From contig NC_056760.1 of the NCBI RefSeq assembly GCF_018687715.1, positions 5,431,501 through 5,495,500 of the forward strand: a DNA stretch of 64,000 nucleotides. The letters are read 5' to 3'. Numbering within the stretch: the first letter of the stretch is position 1; the number at the start of each line of letters is the position of its first letter. Origin of the DNA: Carya illinoinensis. Its lineage: Eukaryota > Streptophyta > Magnoliopsida > Fagales > Juglandaceae. Positions 47,151 through 58,700 of this stretch are shown piece by piece. The notes beneath the pieces are model-generated. The model saw only the letters and a program-made list of their open reading frames with translations, was not told where the DNA came from and searched no databases. The position numbers were made by a program, and so were the translations under genes.

Positions 47151-49224
47151 TTCCATTCTGGATACTCTCGTGAGAAACTGAAACACAAAGAGAACCAAAT
47201 GCTTCAAGACACAGAGTTTGGCGTTGGTGTCTAATGTCTCGTGTTTTTCTTCTTCTGCTTTTCAAAATTTCGAACTTAATAATTTAGGGTTTGAAGAGCA
47301 GAGAGAGAGAGAGAGTGTGTGAAGTAACTTGTGCTGCAAATAACAATGTCTTCTAGCTAGAGATGGTGGTTGTTTATCTTTCTTTTTCTTTTTCTTTTCT
47401 TTTCTTTTTTTTTTTTTCTTTTTCTTCCTTTAGTTCAAGTTTCTGTATCTGTTTTGTTTTGTCTTTTTTATTTATTTATTTGTTTGAATTTTAAAAGAAG
47501 AAAGGAAGCGCACTCGTGGTCGTAGCCCACCAACAGGTGGGGGAGAAAATGCAAGTCACCGTGATAGTTTTATTTATGGCGAAGTGGGAAACACTGGAAA
47601 AAGGGGTTAGATTGGTTTTGACTTCTTCAGTTTAATCCGATGCAGAATTCTGAAGATTGACAGTGATTTTTTGTGATAAGTTCTTGTTCTCACGATTTGG
47701 TCAGGAGGAAGACAAATGGCATCTCTGCTTCTTCCGAACCAAGCTAACTTTATTGCCTTAACCTTTTGAATTTTGATACCTTTTGAAACTATGTATTTTT
47801 TAATATTCCTATAGTTGGTGGCATTTTTCCAAACAGTTTTACCACCTCCAACACAAAGTTCCCTCTTTTCATTTTTCTTTCTCATTTAAGTTATTTTGCG
47901 TATCTATGGAATATTATTTAAATAATAATATTATTCATCGTCTTAATTATTATTATCTTATCATTAATTTATAATATCGTATTAAATAATTAGAAAATAT
48001 TTAATATATTTTACTTATAAATCTATTATTTTATTCTAATACCATATTATAAAATGATAAGAAGATAATAAAAAAATTGGTAATGAATGAATTTTTTGTT
48101 ATTTGAAATAGGAATAATAGACTGTTAACAAGAGTGGAACAATATAGCACGACTGCTATTTACCCAATCTATCACCTTTTAGGTACCCTTTTTCTTGCCG
48201 AAGACAAGGATGTCTGGCCCTCCTCTATAATTTTCTTCCCTTCCCCCCTCTCCTTGGAGCCACTTATCTTCCTGGCCAAAACTCCTTGACCGACTTGCGT
48301 TTTGTGCTATAATCTTTTGAAAATTATTGAAGATAGATAATTTAAATGATGAAATTGATGTCATTCTTCCTACTAAGAAAACACACGTGTCTCGCGCAAT
48401 GAAGGTAATGTTTATCCATCCCAATGTGTAATATTCGTATGGTCAGCAGTCTAACTAGTCGGCCATCTTTGTGCCACCATATCCTCCATTCAATGCAAGT
48501 CGTAAATGTATAAATTTTGTAGAGTTTTTTTATACAAAATATGGATCTTATGGAGAAAAAGTGAATTTTTCATATTTTTCCGTAGTAAATCTATTTTTTA
48601 TAAAAATAATTAATAATACAATATTTATACATTTAAAGTTTATATATATATATATCTCTTTTATCTTTAATCTGAACAGTTTCCTTTTTTGTTTTTAATG
48701 AATTCCATTTCTTTAGCTTTTTCTTTCAGGGAAATCATATTTTATCCGTTGAGTACTTTTTTGTTCCAGAAAATATGAGCACTGAGATCGGACAGTGCAG
48801 ATTTTAGCAGCCCCCACGAGTCGATTTTAAAGCCAGGGAATCACTTTTTAAGAGTGTTTGGCTAATATCAGCCGTTGCGAGATCTTAAAGGGGTGGGTGC
48901 GCGTGACGTGAGTGAGCCATTGGCATTGGACTTGGGGCTACAACTTTTGCCTGTCGTTGGAAAGCGAGAGGACGTCCGGTGGAGTAAAGAGCCCTACGCG
49001 CCGGTCACGGGGATCAAATCAAAGCAGTAGTGCCGTTGAATGTGGATCGGGAAGGCCTACCCCGTGACCCCAATTTAAGCACACCATATTCCATCACAAT
49101 TCAACTCTGTGCCGACACTCTCGGAGTGATATATTATACAATGAATGTGCTGACTTTTTAGTTTTTATTAAGCAGCCATACCCCATTTTATAAATAACGG
49201 TGAGGTGTTGTTGCGCACGTAAAG

Positions 49225-49390
49225 AAATTTTATAAAAATAAATTTATAAATTAATATAATTTTATATAATATTTTAAATCTATTTTATAATAAAATTAAT
49301 TTTTAAATATAACGTAACATATCAAGTCATATTAATTTTAAAGTTTACTTTTATAATATATCTTTGTAATTAAATAATTTCTCTAATAAT
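49225..49390. repeat. Dispersed AT-rich repeat, family B (copy 4)
   Basis: Carries tttataataaaattaatttt, tatcaagtcatattaatttt and aaagtttacttttataatat, matching the order in the copies near 19.7, 20.6 and 26.5 kb. Confidence 0.5.
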
Positions 49391-49611
49391 ATAGCTGTCA
49401 AAATTTACATATTACAATTTTATTATATCTTCATTGTAATATTTTCTAGTAACTTTTTATTTTTTTCTTTAAGAAAATATCCAACGATGAAAAAAATTGT
49501 CCATTTTCACATGTGCTACTATTAGCTCAACTTTTTTTTTTTTGGAATTATTCCAAATAATACGCAGCGTTTGAGGCTGTTACAAAGAGAACAAATTGGA
49601 AAAGAATATTA

Positions 49612-50065
49612 GGGGTAGTTTTGATAGTTAAATAAAATGAGATAATTTTAAATAAAAATAAAATATTATTATAATATTTTTTTTTAATATTATTACTATT
49701 TTAAAATTTGAAAAGTTGAATAATTAAATTTTTTATTATATTTTATATGAATATTTAGAAAAATTATAATAATAAATTGAGATGAAATATTTTTAATTTA
49801 AATGAGATCGTAATTTTATATTCATTATGATCACAACTAATAATTTCTTGAAGAACCGCTTGGATTGGTTGCTAAAAAACTAAACAATTTCATCTCATTT
49901 TATATAATCATTATAATTTTTTAAATTTTTATATAAAATATAATAAATAATTTAATTTTTTTAAAAATTTAATATAAAATTAATATTAAAAAATTATATT
50001 ATAATAATATTTTATTTATTATTATTCAAAATATGTTATCACATCTCATCTATAACCAAACAGAA
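49612..50065. repeat. Two family-A repeats in opposite orientation
   Basis: The left copy (to about 49830) reads gttttgatagttaaataaaa...aaaattataataataaattg. The right copy (about 49865-50065) reads the reverse complement pattern cattataattttttaaattt...aatattttatttattattat. Together they form a large imperfect inverted pair. Confidence 0.55.
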
Positions 50066-50309
50066 GCTTACTACCATATAAAATTAGTGAGTTGCGTTGA
50101 ATTTTCTAAAACTTTGTTTACTATTTGGCTGCGATGTATTGACATCAAAGGTCGATTTTCCTCCTTTTTACCAACTCGAGGGGTCTATCTGTAAAGTAAC
50201 GTGCATGGCACGTGTAGGTATGTATGTTGTCGCCATTGCGTGCATAAGGCCATGGAGGTAGGCCCATCAGACTCGGGTAGAGCAGGGCCCCTACATTGCG
50301 CGTGGGGCC

Positions 50310-50650
50310 TGTTTTATCAAATGAGATATAAAATTTCTACTTGATCTAATTTCATATATCTTATTCTTATATATAATTTAAATTTTAAAATTTTAAATTA
50401 ATTATTATATTTTTTTAAAATTTCATATAAAAAATTAAAAAAAATTCTAAATTTTTTAAATAAAAATAATATTATAAAACTATATTCTTATAATATTTAA
50501 TTTTATAATATATTTTATTCAAAATTTTCTTTTTTATTTCTTAAAACTTAAAAAATTTATAATTTAAACTATTTCACTATTATTTATAAATTATCTTATT
50601 ACTAGTTATAAAATCTTTATCTCATATCACTTCTCAAACCTACCCTTAAT
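50310..50650. repeat. Family-A repeat copy
   Basis: Same orientation and phrase order as the 949-1290 copy: atataattt...aaataaaaataatatta..., a second block cactattatttataaattat, and a ctcatatcactt end. Non-coding. Confidence 0.5.
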
Positions 50651-51094
50651 GCTCACGTACGCCCTGCGTTAAAATTTGATTTAAGATTATTTGTTTTATC
50701 TTTTGTCAATTTTATTTAAGATAAAATTTTATATTAAAATAGTTATCTATTAATCAAAATAATAATATAATATTATTAATTTAATATTGTGTTATAAATT
50801 TGTATCTAATTTATTTATTTTTTATACTTTCCAATTCAAATTTATTTTCATTTGTATGAACTCAAATATCTATCTATATATATATAAATAATAAGTGGTA
50901 TAGCTATTGTGAATCGATATAACAATAAAGAAATTAATATAAATTATTTAATGGAGAGTAAATAGTAACTATACAAACATAAAAACTTGAAGCTAGCAAG
51001 TAAAATATTTGCCTTTTGCCTTGTAAACCATTTTAAGGAATTGTTAGATAAATTCTTATTTGCATTTATGTTTAGCTAGGTCAATGAGAATTTT

Positions 51095-51330
51095 TTAAGG
51101 GCTCGTTTGGATATGAATATTTAATTATATCAGTAAATAGTAGTAAAATAGTGAAATAATTTGTGTTAAAATGTTTTATTGGGTCTTATAAAAAAATTGA
51201 ATAAAGATATCATGAAGTTAAAAATTGTTTGAATATAATTTTTATTTTAAAATTTTAAAAAATTGTATTGGGTTTTATGTTTGAATAATTATTAGATACA
51301 AAATTGAAGATTTGAAATAAAAAAATATTT
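51095..51330. repeat. Family-A repeat copy, variant end
   Basis: Starts gggctcgtttggatatgaat, then agtagtaaaatagtgaaata, tgttaaaatgttttattggg and ttgaataaagatatcatgaa. Nearly collinear with the copy in DPE2 intron 8. Confidence 0.55.
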
Positions 51331-51906
51331 TATATTTAAGTGATGTTTAAAAATAAAATCTATGGAAATACTTGAGAATAATCTAAATATGATAAAAATT
51401 ATTATTCGATAACATAATATGATAAAAATAGAGGCATCTCGTTACTGTTCAAGCCGTGGGGAAGACCAATTAAAAGCTATTGGATTTGTTTCTGGCACAG
51501 AGACAAAAACATCTCACGTATCAATGATATCATGTTCGTTCACCTAATAAATAAATAAATCGCATTGTTCATTATTGATATTATTGATCCCAAAAATTAA
51601 AAAAAAACAAAAAAACAAAAAAATCAGCCTTTATTCCCAACGCTAGGAGGACCGACCATAATTATGCGTGAAAAGGTAATGGTATATGCGGTCATGAGTT
51701 TAAAAAAAAATTTGAAAAAATCATTTATTAATAAAATAGATGCTATGCATTTGTCTGAGAGAAACGCTAAATGCACTCGATAAAAACTTATAAAAATATT
51801 AACTATCTATATGTCAATTATTCATATAATAAAAATTATGAATTTGAATTTAAATTTTTTTTTGATAAAATAAATTTTATAAATAAAAGTGTAAGTAAAA
51901 TTGTAA

Positions 51907-51907
<1 letters not shown>

Positions 51908-51937
<30 letters not shown>
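51908..51937. repeat. (AT)n microsatellite
   Basis: Uninterrupted TA/AT dinucleotide run of about 15 units. Confidence 0.85.
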
Positions 51938-51941
<4 letters not shown>

Positions 51942-52628
51942 TAAGATTATAAGTGTATGTAGCACTATTCTTATCTAAAAATAATGCATTTTCATAGCAA
52001 ATAATAAGGTTTAATCGATCCAAATAAATGAATTATCATGCAAAAATTGAAATTGATTTATCTCTAGCTACTCTTTCATTTCATGCAAATCAAGCTCTCT
52101 CTATATCTATTGATACAATTTTATATTGATATTTACTACATTTTTTTACACATAATGTTGCTTAGCATTTTAGCCGCGGATGACCATGTTTGTAAAATGT
52201 ATTTAGATTATCAATTAACAATCTTTTAAGAAAATAAAAAAATTAATATCTATTTTAATTTTGTTTATTTATTTTTAGGAAAAAATTTATTATATTAAGA
52301 ATTTTAAAAATTTATATTTATTATTTTTATATATTATATATTATATATATTTTTAAATTTTTTATCTTATCAAACATGTGATATATGAATGATGAGTAAA
52401 AGAATTTAATTAGTTAAGAATAAAATTAAAATAAATTAAAAAAATATGATATATAATGTGGAGAAATACTGAGTAAAAAAGTTAAAGAATTTTATTCCGA
52501 AACAATTTAAAAAATAAAATAAAATTAATAACGCTGTCCACGTAAGGTTGTTGAAATGCTAGTGCCCATGGCATTTTTTTCTTTCTCGGGCTCAGCTCGG
52601 TTTCTCTCACACGTTCGCAAACACTCCC

Positions 52629-52629
52629 T

Positions 52630-52662
<33 letters not shown>
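52629..52662. repeat. (CT)n microsatellite in the SPT6 leader
   Basis: CT dinucleotide run of about 16 units ending roughly 55 bases before the SPT6 ATG, probably within the 5' UTR or core promoter, as is common for plant housekeeping genes. Confidence 0.85.
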
Positions 52663-52665
<3 letters not shown>

Positions 52666-52715
52666 TCTTTCTGGGTCTGCTCTTCTGTTCGTTGCCCTAA
52701 TTTCCTTATTCGAGA

Positions 52716-55700
52716 ATGGGAAAAGCCGTAGTTTCCGACGAAGAAGGTGAGCCTTTACAAAACCCTAAATTTACTTTCGTTTATTCGACAAACGAAAAGC
52801 GCTAGGACTTATTCTCACATTGGTCGTCGTCGTTGTTGGATTTGAATGCAGATGAGGTCGAGGTCGAAGAGGAGGACGAGAGGAATCCCGTACATAGAGA
52901 CGCAGCCCGCGATGTCGACGAAGACGAAGAGGATGAAGAAGACGGTAAGGCTTTAGGGTTCGGTTTCAGGGATTACATTTTTTGGAATCTGAGGTTACTG
53001 GGTTTTGTTGCGTTTTTTTGTTTGGTTGAATTCTTTGGGGTTTAGTGGATTTATTAGTATGTGAGTTGTTCAAGGGCTCAAATTAGGGTCCGTATATGCA
53101 TGGAGAGTAAGAACGGTTTCTGGGGGCGATTTTGGGGCGAAGGTTTTTTTTTCTTCCTTGATAGAGATGTTTGGTTGATGAGAAAATGCGGGAAAGGGAA
53201 CTCGTTCCGGGTTTGCATTTTTTTCCCCAATATATTTCAGATGCAAAAGCCACGTGAAAACATTAATTGCGTTTCTTTGGCGACAAACTGCGGGAGAGGC
53301 TTTAAGGTTTTCGTTAGTTTGGACAGGAGAGCTCGGGAAGCCGAGCTTGATCTAAGAAAGACAGGCCCATCTCAACAATATGACAATGTTTGCTCTCTCC
53401 ATTTTGTAATTTTGAGAAAGCTTTGATTTTCTTTGGGTTCAGTTAAGAGTGACGTTTTCATAATTTTGGGAACGCAAGCAACATGATTTTTTTTTTTGAT
53501 CGGTAAATAAGATTTTATTGATCAAAAGAATATGTTTCCTCCTCAACATGAATTTATAAGAATTGATATTCTGAAATGTGTTTTCTCCCAAGTAAACACT
53601 GAGCTCTGAGGAGGGTTGATAACTCGATGAGAACTTTCTGGAGTTTCCTGTATGTTCACATAATAAAAAATAAAAAAAAGTATCCCTTGTGTTCTCTTTT
53701 GGGGGCGGGGGGACGTTTTGGGAGTTATCCACCCTTGGACATTATCTGTGTGACTGCTCTGGTAGGCGAGACTAATTCATTTTTGTTTTTGTTTGTTCTT
53801 AATTATTCCTGCAGAAGAAGGGCAAGATGAATATGAGAAGGATGGATTTATAGTGGATGACGTTGATGAAGAAGAGGAACAAGATGAAGAAGAGAAGGAA
53901 GACAGTGACGAGGAGAGGCAGAGGAAGAAGAAAAGGAAGAAAAAGTGATTTTTTTTTTCCTTGAGATGTATTTAATAATATTTAAAAATGTTTTTTTTTT
54001 TTTTAAATGGACTTGTTTTATGTTTAGGAGATTGTAAGAACAGAGATCAATTACTGTGTTTAACAGGCTATAGTTTTTCATGATTTTATTTTATCTAGTG
54101 CGCTTTTAACCCATCATCGTGTTTGAATCCTGTGTACCTGGGTGTTCCTTTCACCCTTTTTAATGAGTGTTTTGTTACCTATCATCTATAAAAAAAAAAT
54201 GAAGTCAGTTTTTTGACCAAACCTTTTAAATTCGTTGCTAGTTTATATGTGATTCCTTTTACCCTCTCCTCTCATTAATTCGAAAATGTGCTAAATTACT
54301 AATCTTTTACTTGTCTTTATTTTTTATTTTATTTTCTGACATTATCCAGGCTAAGTTCTTGTTTCTAACTACCTTGGTTTCTGTTTTTTAGAGAGAATTA
54401 TACACTCGATGAAGATGATTATGAACTCCTTGAGGACAATAATATTACCATTCCCCGTTGGAAGGTTGTGAAATTTTGCTGATATCTTTTTATTTCATCC
54501 TCTAATATTGTTTTCCACTCTGTAGGTCTGCGTATATGTAAAGTATGATAGTTTGTGTCTCAAGGTTTTTTCTGGAAACTTTTTCAGCAGAGCAAAAAGT
54601 TTAAGAGGCTGAAAAAAGCTCAGGGGGTTACCGAGGAAGAGCCCTCTGGGTTCTCTGATGAGGAGGAAATTTTTGGAAGTGGTAAAAGTGGGCGGACTGC
54701 TGAGGAGAAGCTCAAGCGCAGTTTATTTGGCGACGATGAAGGTATTTTTTTTCTAAAAATAATTGGTTTATGTACCTGTTGGCTGTTGATTGACTATTTC
54801 GGTGGTTATAGCAGCTCCACTTGAGGATGTCGCTGAAGAGGAGGAACAAGCAGAAGAAGAGGATGGGGACATTGGTGAAGAGGATGAGATGGCAGACTTT
54901 ATTGTGGATGAAGAAGATGAACATAGAGCTCCTCCCAAGTACATATTGTTGTGTCTGTGTGCTTTAATTTATACTGACATATCCTTTTTTAACCAAGCAA
55001 CTTAATTAACTATAAACTAATTGACTTTTGTAGAGGAGGGAGGCGGCTAAAGAAAGGAGCGAATAGGAGGGCACCGGGAATTTCCTCATCTGCTTTGCAG
55101 GAAGCTCATGAAATATTTGGTGATGTTGATGAACTCCTGCAGCTCCGTAAGCAAGGCTTAGATTCTAGCGAATGGAGGGAAAGGAGACTTGAAGATGAAT
55201 TTGAACCAATTGTTCTTTCTGAGAAGTATATGACAGAGAGGGATGACCAGATACGAGAGCGTGATGCCCCAGAGAGAATGCAGGTTTGACAGGCCTAAGG
55301 GGATAGACCTTTATTTTTTATGAGGAATCCTTGAGATTGTGCAAACGCAACATATCTTTTACCCAGTTAAACCCTGGGATGATTTTCTTTTATTTCACAT
55401 GAAAAAATCTTTTTTGCAAGTACAAATACCACATTTTATTAAAAAGTGCTTGGGCGCAACCCAAATGTACTAGGGGTATACATTGGGGAATGCCTAATTT
55501 AAGGGGAGGGAGCAATGATTGATAAAACTTACATTAGATGCAAAGTGGGTATTGTGAGGGACCATAGTCCACCCGTACAAAATTTTCAGCAAAGAAGTTT
55601 GAAATTTTGGCAATGTTCTCTCCCACTTTCAAAGTCGGAGTTTTCATGTTTTACATGTGACGTGTTGAATAAACTGTATATATTTATTTGCTCTTGTATT

Positions 55701-58700
55701 TTTGGCAGATATCTGAGGAAAGTACGGGTTCACCTCCGTTAGATGAAGTTAGCATAGATGAAGAGAGCACCTGGATATATAGTCAACTCGCAAGTGGTAC
55801 GGTACCTTTATATGGCAAGAGAGGCAGGGGGACGCCTAAGGATGGGTGGGATCTTTCTATCAACAAGGATGATATCATGAGATTTTTGGACCTGCTGCAT
55901 GTGCAGAAATTAGATGTCAGTATTCCCTTGTTTGCATTTTGCACTTGTCGTCCCTTATTTGCACTTGTGGTTGCTCTTTGTTGAATATGATCCAATTTCT
56001 TTCATGCCTTCAGATCCCCTTTATTGCAATGTATCGGAAGGAAGAGTGCCTAAGCCTATTGAAAGATCCTGAGCAACCTGAAGCTGATGATGATGATAAT
56101 CAGGATAGGAGTGATAGGACACCCACGCTTAAGTGGCACAAGGTAAATGTACTAGTCATGGCATGCTGTTGAAAGTGTATTAAACTTGCAGAGATGATAT
56201 TTATTTGTTGTTAATGGTGAGACTAATAAGTGACTAACATTTGTATATATAAAAGGTACTTTGGGCAATTCAAGACTTGGACAGAAAGTGGCTCCTACTT
56301 CAGAAGCGAAAGAGTGCCCTTCAGTCATACTATAATAAGCGGTTTGAGGAAGAATCTCGGCGTGTTTATGATGAAACAAGACTCAATTTAAATCAGCAAC
56401 TTTTTGAATCAATCATGAAGTCACTCAAGGCGGCAGAGTCAGAAAGGGAGGTTGATGATGTTGATTCCAAGTTTAACTTGCATTTCCCGTCCGGTGAAGT
56501 TGGTGTTGATGAAGGACAATACAAGAGGCCTAAGAGGAAATCCCTGTATAGCATTTGTGGGAAAGCTGGCCTATGGGAGGTTGCGAGCAAGTTTGGCTAC
56601 AGTTCTGAGCAATTTGGATTGCAGCTATCTTTAGAAAAGATGGTGAGTCACTCTTGACCTGAAATTGTTATTCTGTTGAATGAAACTCAGGGTTCCTGTT
56701 TCACTGGATTGTAGAGAAATGACGAGTTGGAGGATCCTAAGGAAACACCAGAGGAGATGGCATCAAACTTTACATGTGCCATGTTTGAGACACCTCAGGC
56801 TGTGCTTAAAGGGGCTAGGCACATGGTATGTTAGTTTCTTGTCATCAATGTAGCAATTTCCCTTTATGATACTTGATCATAGGCAAAATATTTTGACTGC
56901 CAAATTTCTTTTACTGGTCCAGGCAGCTGTGGAAATCAGTTGTGAGCCATGCGTTAGGAAACATGTGCGTAGCAATTTTATGGATCATGCTCTGGTATCA
57001 ACATGTCCAACACATGATGGCCTTGCAGCAATAGATCCTTTTCATCAGTTTGCTGGGGTAAAGTGGTTGCGCGAGAAGCCCTTGAGTGCATTTGACGATG
57101 CACAATGGCTCCTTATCCAGAAGGCTGAAGAGGAAAAGCTTCTTCAAGTTACTATTAAGATGTCAGAAGAAGACTTGAATAAGTTGACAAGTGACTTTAA
57201 TGAGTACTATCTTAGCGATGGTGTTAGTAAATCTGCTCAACTGTGGAATGAGCAGAGAAAGTTGATATTGCAGGATGCACTTTTTGGGTTTCTTCTACCT
57301 TCGATGGAGAAAGAAGCAAGATCTTTGTTGACCAATAGAGCAAAAAATTGGTTACTTGTGGAGTATGGTAAGGTTTTGTGGAATAAAGTCTCAGTGGGGC
57401 CATATCAAAGGAAGGAAACTGATAGCAGTTCTTATGACGAAGCTTCCCCAAGAGTCATGGCTTGTTGTTGGGGTCCTGGAAAGCCGGCAACCACTTTTGT
57501 GATGTTAGATTCATCAGGGGAGGTGCTTGATGTGCTTTATACTGGATCCCTTACTTTGCGGTCTCAAAATGTTAATGACCAGCAACGGAAGAAAAACGAC
57601 CAGGAACGTGTATTAAAGTTCATGATGGATCATCAACCCCATGTTGTTGTTTTAGGAGCTGTGAATTTGTCATGTACTCGTCTGAAGGACGATATATATG
57701 AGGTTAGCACTACTATATCTTTCCATTTGGTCTTCCTAATATTCTAATCATTGATCAAATTGTTGGAATTATGGCACCATGCAAAGCTCCAACGATTCAT
57801 GGATCTTATAGTTTTTGTTACTCTTTCTTGTGTTGTCTTATCATTTATGCTGCACGAGGGAGTGCGATGCAATGTGCACTTTTCCTTTTCTCTTTTTTTC
57901 TTTTTCGGCTGGGATTTTCATACCCTCTCTCTTTATAAGATAACTGTAGCACTGTTTTCACAATTGCACATCTACTTAATGAAAACTTCTGTTTAAGGAA
58001 TACAAGTAATTTGAGTTTTAGGGTTTAATTTATATGCTTTTTGAAGCTAGGTTATGATGGGTCCTTGCAATATTGATTGTGAATTTGCTTTTTTTCCAAG
58101 AGTTAATACCTAAAGACATGTTTGGTAAGTGAAAAATTCTGTAATCTTTTGGAGAATTCTTGAAAAGAGAATTAAGATGTGTTTTCTACTGCATTTTGTG
58201 AAAGTGTGTAGGTAGAATGAGAAGTTTTTTTTTTTACATAGCCTGAACTAGGGGTGGCAATATGCTACACGACCTGTTAACCCAACACGAACACGACACG
58301 ATAATAGCGGGTTAGGGTTTAATCTTAATGGGTTCGGGTCAAAACGAGTTGACCCATTAAGACACGATTGCTTAACGGGTCAATCTGTTATGACATGTTA
58401 AGAAAGTTAAAGTTACAATTATACCCTTTTACCTAAAAGTAAAATTGTTAGAATTTCAATATCGATATTTTTATTGTTTGAATTGTAATTTTGGATTTGT
58501 ATTAGCTTTATAATTTTTATAAATATTGTGATTTTTAAATTTATATAAAATTATGCTAAATTTAATTAGGTCAAATTGATTAATTTCAGATCTTTTTAAC
58601 CTATTTAAATAAACTGTTTGAAACGGGTCGTATTGTGTCGTATTAACCTATTTTATAATATTCACTAATGGGTCAAAACGGGTTGACACGACACGACCCG

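Larger units (their letters stand above)
47073..52715. other. 5.6-kb gene-free region between divergent DUF7036-like and SPT6 genes
   Basis: Begins with the leader of the DUF7036-like gene, which has upstream ATGs and CT-rich DNA to about 47450. Later it holds a family-B repeat (about 49225-49390), four family-A repeats (49612-49830, 49865-50065, 50310-50650, 51095-51330) and an (AT)n microsatellite near 51908-51937. It ends with the SPT6 promoter. No open frame of interest is seen. Confidence 0.55.

Noticed and set aside
46832..47188. 118-codon frame overlapping exon 1 of the DUF7036-like gene
   Set aside because: Not annotated as a gene because the main frame encodes a clear membrane segment and splices correctly. 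Kept only as a uORF observation.
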